A DNA stretch of 64,000 nt. Origin: Flectonema sp. DT1601 (Eukaryota; Euglenozoa; Diplonemea; Diplonemida; Diplonemidae). A program made the position numbers and the translations under genes. Shown here one piece after another: positions 46,901 through 58,238 of this stretch (the stretch's first letter is position 1; each line of letters begins with the position of its first letter). The DNA is taken from NCBI GenBank assembly GCA_964019425.1, contig OZ025782.1, positions 992,001 to 1,056,000 of the forward strand. Direction: 5' to 3'. The notes below the pieces were generated by a model that did no database searches, had not been told where the DNA came from, and worked only from the letters and a program-made list of their open reading frames with translations.

Positions 46901-49032
46901 TCCCAAGCAATTGTGTATGGGTTTACCTCACACCACATCTCCTTCTTGAGGCTGAACTTTGTTCCGACTGCAGTCTGCTCAGCTGTCGCAATTTCATTTA
47001 AAATATTCTCCAAAACCTCTGAGTTGGTTGTTTCGGTAATCAGTCCAGTTAGCTGAGAGAACTTCTTGCTACCCGCTGCTAGTTTTGTGATAACTTTCTG
47101 TCTTATAGGTTCCTTAAAGTTAGTGCGGTCAGTAGCGAGGGTGAGGAGAAGTCGAATAAGATGGCCGACGATGTTATTCTCACGCTCACTCTCAACATCA
47201 GTCTCAATCAACGGCTGATGACCTCGAAATCTGTGAGCTGTGTGCACCACCATCGATGTTGGTGATATCGCAGCTTCGATCTGTAAGAGGAACGAGTCTG
47301 GTAATACAAAAAGGTCTAACGGAGTAGTTCTGTAGTAATCAGCAAAAGTTTGAATTCCCATGTGATTCCTTCTCCACATACAAGAAAGACACTGAGCACG
47401 TGTTAGAATAGTTGTAAGAGCATTCTCTGTGTAAGTCTCAATGCGTTTGATATAATCAGCAGGAAGAATCTGTACAAGGGAAGCATCAGGAAATGTTTCA
47501 TGAATTGACATAAACATCTCTGAGAGAAGTCTGTGTAGAGGAAGCTGAAATGCAACTCCGTGTTTTGAATTCTTAAAAGCATTGTTCTGATACAACCATG
47601 GTATATCTATCTCACAATCTCTACTTGTTAATGTATCAGATAAGTAAACATCAATAAAACGAATTACTTCATTTGTGATAACGTGAGTGTCGTCCGGTGA
47701 TTTACAAAGACTAACCGACTTGGCTGCAACATTAAATAGACGAGTCTGATTGTGATGAAGTCTTACAAACGGAACGATATCAGAATCAACATCTTCACGA
47801 AAACAAGTGTGACCTCTTTGTAAACAAAGACAGTAAATAAGAAATCTATCAAACAATTGTTGGTCACGACAGAAGTAGTGTGAGCAGCTTGTGATTGCTA
47901 ACGTGAACTCGAGCATTTGCATCTGAGAACGGAAGAATCGAAAGGCTGCAGGATCAACAGATCCAACAAAAGATAGTTTAGAAGCAGTCGAAATATTATC
48001 AACGAAGAACTTAATTCCATTATAGTTTTCAATCGGCTGAATCATTTCCTTACTTAAACAAACGGTCATCGCTTGCGTTATGGAGGCGGCAAAGCCAGGA
48101 CTACACTTAGCCTCATTCGGTTCCATGTACTGCCTTACGATTGTATGAACAGAAAATATCTGTACAGTCAGTGAAGATATCCATTCAACTGCTATTAATT
48201 CTGGTCTTCTTGAAACAGCAGATGCTAACATCCTTCTCATGTGAAAGTCGCTCATCATTTGCAAATAGAAGTTGTGCATCACCTGATCGAGTGTTTTCCC
48301 ATAGTCAAACTTTGATACCGCCACGCTCAGCATTTTGTGGTGAACGCTATTTTCATACTTTTCGGTTTCGTGATCAACTGAAAGTTGTTCGCCCAGTATC
48401 CTTCCTGGTGCGCTTCCAAGTCTCGCGAGCTCAGTCAGTTTCTTAAGGAGAATAATTGCAACTTGAGCAGCTCCCCCTACCTTACTGAATGGATCGTTAA
48501 CATCCAAGTCTTGTTCAACTACTGAGATAGCAGAGTTAAGTACCCGACAGAGTCCATCACAAACAGCGATACACCTCGCACGGGTTTCCGGTTTCAAAAG
48601 AATCTCTGCAGGATTCTCATTCTCTGTAAAGCCGCGATGTTTTCTGCAAAATCCAGCACGGGCCCATGCCTGAGGGTCACCGCAGTCACAGAGACCTCCG
48701 GCTGTTTTTACTAATCTCCAGTTATGTCCTTCGTGAAGGTCTTCTTCAAAACAGTCAACGCAGACAACACAAGTCGGATCAGCCTGACATGTCATACACT
48801 TGTATGCAACACCATCTTGTTCTTTCCAAACCTTTCCGCAAACCTGAACATTCTTTAGTCCTTCAGCGAGCTCACCGTCATCGTCTTTTAAGAGTTCTAC
48901 TGCGAAGTCGTAAACTTTCCATGTCTCCCAGGTGTATGAATTTTCGTGAATTTCTGCAGCGAATGTCTCCGGCCCCTTCTTTCGTACTTCTGCTACCAAA
49001 GTCGGATCGACGACGTTTTCGTGGGAGCTCAT
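43915..49032 (-). CDS. UBR1: UBR1-type N-recognin E3 ubiquitin ligase
   Basis: Five exons: 45742-49032, 45317-45669, 45189-45240, 45032-45118, 43915-44955; introns 70-76 nt; 1,607 residues. The start is the ATG at 49032; the frame stays open upstream only through what looks like an acceptor. Near residues 65-133 is a full UBR box (CGKVWKEQDGVAYKCMTC, CVVCVDCFEEDLHEGHNW, GLCDCGDPQAW, GFCRKHRG), the zinc fold that binds N-degrons with basic N-termini. The end of exon 1 carries a RING-type cluster (CCLCQMDASPAGG ... THVCGHILHIDCLQSHL ... YLCPLCGRIAN), and the last exon the UBR C-terminal zinc domain (SCGAGESLFMSLNQTRLIAV, PPLYVDQYGEEDPKLYRGKP). I see no ClpS-like type-2 site after the UBR box. 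The family targets proteins for proteasomal degradation in the N-degron pathway. A second copy lies at the right edge of the window. Confidence 0.92.
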
Positions 49033-52000
49033 GTCGCGATGCCTGTCTGTAAGAAGTGTGGTCTGAAATGATGAAAAAGTCAATTCCGTTCACAAAAGTA
49101 AAAAGTGGAAGGGGTTGGGTATGACTTACTAGAACGATATAACGGGAAGTCCAATTGAAGTCAAGTGACAAGCACGCTGCGGCTTCATAATCCCCCGAAG
49201 AAGAAAAGGTTCTGAGAACACAATTGGGCGGCTGCGAAAGGAAGTCTGTCAGTTGGGGGGAGAGCAGGTGAAAAAAAGAAAGAAAACACTCTGAGGGTGG
49301 GAGAAAAATGAAGTATGCACACAAACGTGTCTTAAGAAGAGGGTTTGGGGAGGACAAAGAAAACGATAAAATATAATAGTAATTTAAAAAATGGAAAGAC
49401 TTTTTTTTTTTTTTTTTTGCGGGAAAGCTGAACGATTTTTAACAGCATCCCCGCACGAATGGGAAGTACTTCTTCATTCGATCCGCTAAAGTAACTTCGC
49501 TTGAGTCACTAACGGAAAATAGATAAATTGAACAAAGAGAAAGTGTAAACCTCAACTCAGATCATATTCTATTTGACTACTCCAATCTAAGGTAATTTGT
49601 TAAGCCCAAAGAACGATCAACCTGATGAATACACAATTCTCTATAAAATAAAAAGAAATATTTAATAAAAAGAAAACTCCGTAACAAAAAAAAGCCACGC
49701 TCGTATTATTTTTTGGCTTTGTTTAGTTTAAGTTTCGTATGGCTGGCTTTTTTTGGATATTTACGCTGCAACTTTAATAGTAAGAAGCAGTTTGTTAATT
49801 TAATAAAACGATGTCACAACACGCGCTTTCAAACTCGGTAAGTCCAAAGAAGACTGGCCACAACCCTTAAAGAGATTCGTCACAGGATTTCTCTCATTAT
49901 TCCGTTCAAAGTAGCCAAGAAGGACCCTCGAACTAATAAACACAAACAAGGTTACACAAACGAAAATTAAGGACACGCGTTGGGGAGGAACTTCTCTTTG
50001 TCACTGACCAGGGATGGAAAATAAAAAATGAAAAAAAAGGAGGGAAAACCCAAAAAATGAGGAAAGATAAAGAGCAACATTAGGGGAATGGGAAGACAAG
50101 TCACCTGCTTCTACCTGTGGGTAACCTGTCTAAGGCTGAATTCTATAAGAAAAAGGATAAATATTCTTTTATGCGCCGTTTCTTTTTTTTTTTTCTGATT
50201 AAGTTATACACATTACCTCCTTACATAACAAAACACTGTTGCCATACTCTTTCTTGTTTTTTCGTTCGAAAAATGATGGTGGGAGGGGAAACAGTAAATG
50301 CCTCATCTGTTGACCTGCAGTATGTAGTGCGTGAATGTTAGAGAAAAAATAATATGTTTACAGTCCGCGAGAAAAAAGAAAAAAATAAAACTTAGTGAGA
50401 AAAGAAAATCAACAGTGATACGGTAGTACTCCACAATGCACAGGTCAACAGAAAAAAAATGCAGTCACTGAGAAGCGAACTGGATCTGTGGGTGCAAACA
50501 TGTCTATAATTTCGATGACTTTAATATTTGTCCGTATTATTAATTCTTTTTTTTTTTTTTTTATTGTTTAAATATAATTCTGCTTTGCTTTGGTGACTCC
50601 CCCAGTAGATCTCCAACACTCAAAATATTATTACCACCTTCTGATCGTAACATCGTAATGAGGTAAGTAGCAGGAGGAATTCGGTTTATTCAGGTACTTT
50701 GTAGGGAGTAGGTAAATGCCAACAACACTGCCCCTGCAGTCATTAGGAGCGAAGAGTAAGCGTTTCAATCCAATGGATATAATTATCAAAATGAGAAAAA
50801 GATTTCACGTCTAACTGGATAGTATAATAAAGCTGCCGCGCCACAACGTGTTTACAGTTTTTCACGACTGTTGTCGCAGCAGCTTCTTTACTACCATCCA
50901 GGGTGGTGTTCTTTGGTGTTCGTTTTTTTAATTTATCACATTTTTTAGAAAGGCAAAAAAGGATTCTCCATTTCCAACTCTTTTTTTTTTTTTTTTGATT
51001 TGTTTCTGTTGTTGTTTTTCTTTTTTTTTTTTTTTTTTTTGTTAAAAGTTAGCGATAATAATCATTTCAGTTTGTCAATAAAATGATAACATCGATACTC
51101 AACGACATATTCGTAAATAAAACTGGAATTGGACACCAGACAGAGAGGGAGGAGAGTGGAACCGTAAGCGATAAAGCAGAAACAGATATTACCCAGCCAA
51201 GAACTGACAAATGTTCATTCCAGGCTGTGACGTGCTTTGGTAGTCACCTATGAAATAATTGATACTGAGAAAACACATGTATGCAGGTGTGTGTGTGTGT
51301 TGTTCTGGGTTCTTTCTGATTTTATTTTTTAAAAAAAAAATGTTATTTCTGCAGAAATCAGGATCTAGTATATTTATGGTACGCACGTTGTGTTTTTATT
51401 TATTTATTTTTTTTTTTTTTCGTTGTATAAAAAAAATGTACTTTAGTTTTTTTCTTTTTTTCTCGTTCTATTTTCGTTATTCACGGACATGATTGTTACC
51501 TACGAATTGCAACTGCAGAGAGCAGCTGTGGATGGTACGCACGTAATTTTTTTTTTTTTTTTTTTTTTTTTTGTTTCCCCACGACTTCGTTATACTTTAA
51601 TAAAAAGAGAGAAATGGTTTTTTTTTTCTTTTTTTTTTTTTTTTTTTCTTGAAAGAACATCAGAGTTCTTTTTATTCATTCATTCACTATATTTTTTTTT
51701 TCCTCGATAACAAAAAAAAAAAAAAAAAAAAAAAAAAGAAAATAACGGAAAAAACAAAAGAGAAGAAGAAGAAAAAAAAAAAAGCGTTGCGATTAAAATA
51801 AAAAAATAGACCTTGGGGAAGGGGGCAGCAGCTCTTTTTAAGCTCCCACTAATGGTTTCGAAGACAAACATACGTAATTTAAGTCACAAAGAATGTAATG
51901 TAAAGCTCATTGGGTCTCTTCCATTTGAATTGAGTTGTTATTATGATCGACTACATTACACCTTTATGTTTCGTAAGCCAGCACACGAATACAATGGCGG

Positions 52001-52432
52001 GGGAGAAGAGATTAAAAGGAAAAAAAAAAAGAAATTGATATTTTTCGACTTCTTACCCGAACCTAATTTTACTGTTAAGTCAAGTTTTTTTCTTTTTTTT
52101 TTTTCCCGTTTTCAAAAAAATGTATTAGAAAAAGAAAAATTGACGAGAGAAGAGCAAGTGTGAACAATTAAAGTCACAGTTCGGACGGGAAAAAAAAAAA
52201 ATCGCAGACTACAATAGTTGCTGAGGTTTGCTGAAACAAAACAACCGTAAAATGAAAAAGGAGCCTATCGGGTAAGAAGATCGACTGAAAACTGAGAAAG
52301 TGTTATTTTTAGAGAGAACAAATGCAACGAGGAAGAATGATTATTGGGGAAGAAGAAAGAAAAGTAATATCGGACTAGCTTTTCACTCTCTTGAGAGAGA
52401 TCTAAATATATTTTATTACACTCTATTTGTGT
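49033..52432. other. Gene-poor, homopolymer-rich stretch (desert 3)
   Basis: From about 49.38 kb the DNA again fills with A/T runs (51548-51571, 51627-51648, 51711-51737), a short GT repeat (51288-51300) and G/A patches. Open frames are homopolymer-driven (poly-F, poly-K). No gene or RNA is recognised. Confidence 0.6.
49063..49080 (-). promoter_or_regulatory. Splice-acceptor-like site upstream of the UBR1-type gene
   Basis: The minus strand reads actttttcatcatttcag, ending 30 nt before the chosen ATG; a second candidate ttcttacag ends 14 nt before it. This argues against extending the protein upstream. Confidence 0.5.
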
Positions 52433-53200
52433 TTAGTAACACGGTGGAGCAGATGTACTGCGAATCCTACAGCTAAAGTAGTCATCCTCATTCATCATTC
52501 TTGTGTACGGAACGCATTCATCATCAACAACACAAAGAGGTGCTTTACATTGCTCGTAACAGTTTTCTCCCATCAGAACTTCATCAACGGCGTCGTTAAT
52601 GTCGTCGATGCACAACTCATCAAACAAGTCGATAGTCTGTTTTTTTAATATTATTTGAGTCATATCATATTATATCATATCATATATTGTCCAGTTTAGG
52701 GTTCCAGTATTTCATGGGTGAAAATGAGGAGTAAAACGATATAATATTACGAGTGTTTTAATAAATAAACATACCGAGTTCACAGCAGGTGCCGCCATAG
52801 GAGGAGGGATACGAATATCTGGTACTGGTTGCTGAACTTCTAAACTGTAAGGGTCGTGTACAAAGGTGTTTGCTGGTTTGCTGTCAGCCTTCTTCATCAC
52901 ACGAACCGAAACTGCCTTTGGAGGATCAGCAGTAGTGAGTCTGCATTCAACTTCATCTCCAACCTGAATGAATGGACGGGATTCACCTGGCTTCTTCTTA
53001 ATGTTTCTGTAGGCGAATCTAAACTCACCAACTCCCTCAATCATAAGAAGTGGTTCAGTCCCAATTCTCGTGACAATTGCTCTCTGACGCTCTCTCATCT
53101 TGTCATCAGTCTTGGATTCATTTACTTCCACGACCTGCTCCTTTGCTGCTTCAAGAACTTCTGGAACAGCAACAACGGTTTCTTCTATCGATGGAGTCAT
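52433..53200 (-). CDS. Cold-shock-domain-like RNA-binding protein, two exons
   Basis: Exons 52775-53200 and 52433-52636 flank a 138-nt intron (GTATG...AACAG) and give 209 residues; stop TAA. Residues about 38-105 look like a cold-shock/OB fold: RAIVTRIGTEPLLMIEG, GVGEFRFAYRNIKK, RPFIQVGDEVECRLTTAD, PPKAVSVRVMKK. The GDxVE...KAVxVR ending is the CSDE1/UNR-type signature, while the aromatic RNP1 patch is weakly conserved. The N-terminus is acidic and Val/Glu-rich. The second exon encodes an acidic helix (TIDLFDELCIDDINDAVDEV) and a Cys-rich tail (CYEQCKAPLCVVDDEC). It probably binds single-stranded RNA and acts in translation or mRNA stability; this is inference from the fold. Confidence 0.65.
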
Positions 53201-53223
53201 TCTTTTGATAACGAGTTGGATTG

Positions 53224-53240
53224 CTGTGAGAAAATTAAAG
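53224..53240 (-). promoter_or_regulatory. Splice-acceptor-like site upstream of the cold-shock gene
   Basis: The minus strand reads ctttaattttctcacag and ends 23 nt upstream of the ATG at 53200. It is among the best pyrimidine-rich acceptors in the window. Confidence 0.45.
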
Positions 53241-53340
53241 TTTTTAAAAACTATAAAATAATCAATTGATAAAACAGAATAAAAAGCAGCAATTGACAGA
53301 AGTCAATCCAAAGAATAACAAAACCAACTACCCGACATTC

Positions 53341-54339
53341 TCAAAGACTTCCATTGTCATTTCTTACAACATCACTACTGAGTATGTCCTGAGCACACTT
53401 CTCAATCGTATCAATCGCTTCTATCACACGATGGATACTAAATAGTGACCCTCCAGGTGACCTAAAAGCGAGTTGCGCAATCTGCGCTACCGAAGAAGAA
53501 TTCAAAATAATAAATTTACAATGAGAGTAAAGTGAACTAATATGCGAAGGTGGAATCCAATGAAGAGGAAGACGATAACAATGAGCTGTTAAATATACAA
53601 CAGAAAGAGAAGCCATTCTAAATTGATTAACCGATTGAAGAAGTATATCTAACTGTACGTGAGATGGAGTACTTCGACTGATCTCACTGCCAATTGGAGG
53701 AACACAACTCGTTACAAGTGAGCAACACAGATGGGCCATCACTCTCGCTGTTTGTAAGTTCTTTTCCCACTTCCCTCCTCCAGACACTGGTGTTCGTTGC
53801 AGCATCTCCTGACTCTCTCCAATGGCAAGGCTCTCGCAGGCTTCGTAGAGTTCTCGACAAACAGAAACAGCATCTCTTACCTTATTCATCGCATGAGATG
53901 ACGCCGTTCCTGAAGCACACCAAAAGGCGAGTGTGAGTCGCTTCATTTCCACTCCAATGTTTATTAACATTTTCGTAATTTCATCAAATTTCTGACCTCT
54001 CTCTGAAGTCAGAACAGATTCTGATATTCGTGACGAGCTGAGCTCGTTAAAGACTACCAACTCAGTCTCAGAGAGCATCACATCAGCAGCATGAAATCCC
54101 TCACAAGAATCAGCACAAGCTCCCCATTCACGCAAACCAATACGAGACCCGTCTAACAAAGTGATTAGGAATTCTAACTTGTCAGAGATCCATTTTCTTT
54201 CAGATTCTGCTTTCTTACCTCCTCCAAGAGCTGTAGCCCCAACTGATAGTTGGTCATCCTGTTCTTCGTCTTTGAGAGAGATGTTGACATCGCTAATGAA
54301 GTACTCAACTGATATATTATCACCCCAACCTGTTGGCAT
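53341..54339 (-). CDS. Unrecognised helical protein of 332 residues
   Basis: Stop at 53341. The frame is open up to 54354 from a GTG, but the first ATG is at 54339 (MPTGWGDNISVEYF), which I take as the start. An acceptor-like tttattccgcag lies about 36 nt further upstream, with a short out-of-frame ATG-TGA between. The protein is mostly alpha-helical with conserved-looking Cys and Trp (RIGLREWGACADSCEGFH, KMLINIGVEMKRLTLAFWCA, FRMASLSVVYLTAHCYRLPL). There is no signal peptide or clear membrane span. It lies 140 nt upstream of the cold-shock gene on the same strand. I do not recognise the family. Confidence 0.65.
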   Translation of the reverse strand: MPTGWGDNISVEYFISDVNISLKDEEQDDQLSVGATALGGGKKAESERKWISDKLEFLITLLDGSRIGLREWGACADSCEGFHAADVMLSETELVVFNELSSSRISESVLTSERGQKFDEITKMLINIGVEMKRLTLAFWCASGTASSHAMNKVRDAVSVCRELYEACESLAIGESQEMLQRTPVSGGGKWEKNLQTARVMAHLCCSLVTSCVPPIGSEISRSTPSHVQLDILLQSVNQFRMASLSVVYLTAHCYRLPLHWIPPSHISSLYSHCKFIILNSSSVAQIAQLAFRSPGGSLFSIHRVIEAIDTIEKCAQDILSSDVVRNDNGSL

Positions 54340-54779
54340 TGCGAGTTGACTCACATCCTATCTGTGTCAACTAACCTGCGGAATAAAAGTACTTTAATAT
54401 AATGAGGACCATGTGAATGAATATTATCATCAAGATACAAGGGAATTCCCTGACCTGACTGACTAATACAATTTTTTTTTTTTTTTTTTGATAAACGTAT
54501 TACAGTAACGGTTTTTTTGAGAAAAGACACAATCAAAAAAAAAAAAAAAAAGAAAAGAGAGTAGACTTTTCCTATTGATTTGAAGGACAAACCTGAGATA
54601 CTTGGGTGTGTGCTGTTATAGTTTTGTTTGTTTTATAAAATAGCAATACTATAGTCGTCAGTAAGCAGGCTCTCTCACATACTGTAACTGAATGTCATGT
54701 AACTTGTCACCTAAATAACTTTTTAGGTTAGATTATCTGATATGAACGAAAATAATTCCATCCGTAGAAAGCCTCTTAA
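54340..54779. other. Spacer between PRPF38B and the helical-protein gene
   Basis: Contains T and A runs (54473-54489, 54536-54552) and the acceptor-like site at 54376-54390. No coding content is seen beyond short frames. Confidence 0.5.
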
Positions 54780-56096
54780 TCACATCAACTTCGACAGCTT
54801 AGCTAAGGCGGCACTCGCGGCTTTATTCTCTCTGTTTTTTTTTTGTTTTTAATCATTTGTTTTGAGGATGAAAGGGGAAAAATAATTTCACATTTCAAGG
54901 AAATAAACATACGTTTTCTGCAGAGCTGCTCTCTTGACGGCTTCGTATCTGGTGGCAGGTGCATCTGGTTCAGTTTTCTTAGGTTCGCGAGAGGGTGGAG
55001 GAGTGGAAGAGCGAGAACGGGTTTCTTCTTCCCGTCGGGATTTGTAGGCTCCTCCAGAAACAAGACGATCGAGTTGTTGCCTGCGATCAGCAGACCTCTC
55101 GTCAAGTCGCTCCCTTTCGTCAGTTCGTATACTGGTTGATGGGAAATCATCCAAACCCAACCTCCCTCTTCTCTTCCTACGCGGAGGGTCTTCTCCACCT
55201 CGTTTCTCTCTCAAGCGCTCTCTCTCTTTGTCTTTTTCTTCCGCTTTCTTAGCGGGTACGTTCCTTTCTCTACCCCTTGAGGTTCCCATTGTCTCACCCT
55301 GTAGTGTTTTGTTTCCGGTTTCAGTTCTTGATCTAATAACTGAATGAGAATGAGAATGAGAATGAGAATGAAAACAAAAGTAACCACACACCTCATCTAT
55401 TTCAGTGATGTATTCTTTGATTGCTTTCACGTATTTAACTGGAATTCGAGGGAACTGAGTTCCCAGATATTTCATCTCAAGAAAGACATTTCTAGCGAAG
55501 TTACAGATAGTTGTCGAGGTACCTGTTCGCTGACCTGCTGGGCAGACTTGAACGACGTCGTCACTACCTCGGAACAAGTGTTTTACCCATTGGAGGTGGT
55601 CTTCATGTGGCTGAGTAAATCGGACGTACAGAACTCCAAGTGAGCGATGCTGAATTTTTGAATTGTTTTCCAGAAGGTACTTGAGCTGAGCTTCCGATAA
55701 TCTCAAAGTAAACATTCGATATAAAATACACCAGAGTCTGGCAGGAGATCTATTCACGTGAACATTGTTTTCACAAGTCTTACCTCCCAACACAATATTA
55801 TCAGCTCTGCGATAGTCACCTCTCATACCACCCCAAGCATAGACGTGTTTACACCCTTCTTGCTTTGCTTCTTCGCAAAGTTGTTCAAATGTATTCATCT
55901 TACAAAGAGTTCCCGTAAAATAATAATCTTCTTCAATATTTGTCGCTAATTTCTGCTCAAGTCCCATTCGATCTCCACATATAACGGCCAATCCATCTTT
56001 TTGTTTAACTTCACTTTGTTCTGCCGCTGCAGCTGCTGATGCTACAGCAGCAACCTGTGCATTAGCCGTAAACGCCTGCCCATAAGAATTATACAT
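54780..56096 (-). CDS. PRPF38B: Pre-mRNA-splicing factor 38B (PRP38 family)
   Basis: Three exons (55390-56096, 54913-55332, 54780-54831) with introns of 57 and 81 nt give 392 residues; stop TGA. After a poly-Ala N-terminus, residues about 70-230 match the PRP38 domain as in human PRPF38B: SPARLWCILYRMFTLRLSEA corresponds to STAFCLLYKLFTLKLTRK, HRSLGVLYVRFTQPHEDHLQ to IRALGFMYIRYTQPPTDLWD, and FARNVFLEMKYLGTQFPRIP to MLRSFLTKLEWFSTLFPRIP. The C-terminal half is Arg/Lys/Glu/Ser-rich (KDKERERLREKRGGEDPPRR), the usual RS-like tail. The protein acts in the spliceosomal tri-snRNP/B complex, which fits an intron-bearing genome. The first intron is short and made largely of a TCATTC hexamer repeat; its exact ends are slightly uncertain. 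Confidence 0.88.
55342..55371. repeat. Hexanucleotide microsatellite in the first PRPF38B intron
   Basis: Five tandem copies of gaatga/gagaat on the plus strand (CTCATT on the coding strand) sit next to the 3' splice site, where they supply the pyrimidine tract. Unspliced, they would encode His-Ser repeats. Confidence 0.85.
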
Positions 56097-56592
56097 GTTG
56101 TGTAGTTTCTGAATATGTTAATTTGCTAGTTATTGACAATTTCTATTCACTTTGATTACTTGGATATCAATCTCCGCTGATAGTTCTTTTTTTTTTTGAT
56201 GTTTTGGATATTTAGTGTGAATATACCCGAATCAAAAAAAAAAAAAAAAAAAAAAAAAAGTTCTTTTTTCTTATATAAATAATTCAGTTGCTTTCATAAT
56301 GTTGTTTTCCTTTTTAGGTACCAACACGAATAGCAAACCAAAAGAGGGGGGATGGCGATAATTTTTGGCAATGTAGAAAAACAGCAATAAACCTTATAAT
56401 ACTCAAGCTATAAGTAAACTCATAAGGTCAAAACTGAATAATAAAAAAAAAAAAAATTTAAAAAAAATGCCAAAAAAAGAGGGGGATTTAAGTGTAAATT
56501 CTTTTTTCTTTTTTTTTTTAAATCTAATCTGACAAACGGAGTAGTGATAATCAGAATCTCAAAGAGAGGATGGTTATGATGCTTTTTTTGTT
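56097..56592. other. Spacer upstream of PRPF38B, abutting the transposon
   Basis: Holds the acceptor-like aacatattcag (56109-56119, minus), which ends about 12 nt before the PRPF38B ATG, plus A runs (56236-56259, 56441-56456) and a T run. No gene is seen. Confidence 0.5.
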
Positions 56593-56756
56593 ATATGAGA
56601 ACGTGCCAAAAGTAGGGTACAATTTTGGGCCACGGGTATCTGACGGTCCCTAAGTGTGAATCCGACCACTTTTCACAAGATATTTTGTACTCAAAAAATG
56701 CAATTCCGTGTCTGGGAAGTGATTTTACTCACCGCTAGTTTGAAAATTCCATATTT
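56593..56756 (+). repeat. Left terminal inverted repeat of the transposon
   Basis: Starts atatgagaacgtgccaaaag and ends near ttccatattt. It pairs with 58239-58402. The inner boundary is where the two arms stop matching. Confidence 0.9.
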
Positions 56757-56888
56757 TCCCTAAGAGCTTACCTGTAGTATAAGGAGAATGGTAGTGATAC
56801 TAAGTTCGACCAGGTGCTTAATAGGCAGTACTGATAATACAATGATGTGCTTTCTTTTTTATAAAAATCATTGATTTTGCTGAAGTTC

Positions 56889-58112
56889 TTAATTGCTACA
56901 CGTCACTGGGAGTGCTGGAAGTACTGCTACTAGCACAGGTACTACTGATACTGGTACACATACTGTCACTACTGGTAATGATGCTACTGGTGCTGCTTTC
57001 AAATTCTGATCTAGGGCAGTTGCGCAAGTCGTGGTCAACCCCACCGCACCCCTTACACTGACGCTGCTTTCTTTTCCTTTTGGGTATCTGTGTCCCTTTT
57101 CCCCCAAGCAACTGTATTTCCCCTGCTTGTAGAAATGGCTATTGCCTTCCTGCGGAACCTGTGGCAATGTACCCTTTTCTTTGTAGTCTAGGGTGATCAC
57201 CAGACTGTCACCTGGGTCTTGTGTTTTTTCAGCGTAAATCGCGTTCTGGCGTCGGAATTCCTCAGTCTGAAGATCAATCTCTACGAGTTGCTGAATGTAT
57301 TCTGCAGCCTGAAGTTTAATATTTTGGGGTACACTTCCAGGAGAATTGAGCATGCACTGGAGAATAAGACCACTTGAGCGAGAGACATTCCAGACACTCA
57401 TCGAGTAACCGGACTTCCCTTTAGCACTTTTAAGGAGCTTCCCCAGTTTCTTCCTGATTGACTGGCCTGCCAGGCAGTAGTTACAAACATCAGTTCGGCG
57501 AGCCAGTTTGCGGAATTCTTCTTTTCTCATCCTACGAAAGGTTGTCATTGAAATCTTATCTCTGAGAGAGCTGCTCTCATAGATGCTCCGGAAAGTTGGC
57601 AAGACATTCTGGATGGTGACAGTTGAGTCTCGCACCTTCGACAGCCTCTTCAGTGTGATAGAGGTTTCCGCCGATGCTGCCCTGTGCTCGCTGTCGACAA
57701 CTTCTGCCATCTCCTCATTGGTTTTTCTTGGCCGTCCTAGCATCTGAGCCTCACTGTTTCTCTCACCCCATGCCTTCCTTCCGATCTTAATACCGGCTTC
57801 TGCAAAGTGTTAAAACTTCCACCCGTTGCTGTCAAGTGTTTTAAAAACTCTCCTCCTCCTTCCAACTTCTAAACTACTTATCATCTCACCTACACAAGGG
57901 GGAACAACACATTTCCACAGACTTGATATGCCAATAACATCCCTGAGCATGCTGTCAACATCGCCTCCTGAAAGGCACTCAAGCAGCTGTTTTGCTAATC
58001 TCACCTGTCTCTTTGTCGACCCACTAGCACTGTTTCGCTCCCCCTATTGGAGCTGCTCACCCATTTCTGTCATTAGCTCTTTGAACCGCGAGATAACAAC
58101 TTTTTCTTGCAT
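56889..58112 (-). pseudogene. Broken transposase frame of the DNA transposon
   Basis: From an ATG at 58112 one frame reads MQEKVVISRFKELMTEM through to about 57107, interrupted by a TAG at 58046-58044 and a TAA at 57812-57810. It holds a helical N-terminal region (GRPRKTNEEMAEV), a CNYCLAGQS Cys pair and then SLVITLDYKEKGTLPQ, whose Asp may be the first catalytic Asp of a DDE domain. Soon after YSCLG the frame changes in a G run, and the other frame gives a zinc-knuckle-like end (CKGCGGVDHDLRNCP) and a Ser/Thr tail ending PSDV. The stretch that should hold the remaining catalytic residues is missing, so the element is non-autonomous. Confidence 0.75.
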
Positions 58113-58238
58113 GTTTCTGGATGTTGTAGGAATTTAACTGGTTTCAGATAAATAAACGACATGATTTAAAAAGGCAGCAAAAATGGTTCATACAGGACAA
58201 AGGCCTGTTAGCCTACAAAGAGGGGTCTTTAGTGAAGG

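Noticed and set aside
49033-49083. Extension of the UBR1-type protein upstream of its ATG
   Set aside because: The longer frame starts at TTG and crosses a strong acceptor (catttcag); the ATG at 49032 is preferred.
54795-54831. PRPF38B ending with the frame ERIKPRVPP in the last exon
   Set aside because: The phase of the preceding exon (two bases left over) requires the other frame, which ends AALAKLSKLM at 54780.
57796-58060. Two 17-nt GT...AG segments around the transposase stops as tiny introns
   Set aside because: Removing 17 nt would break the reading frame, which is continuous with them in place.
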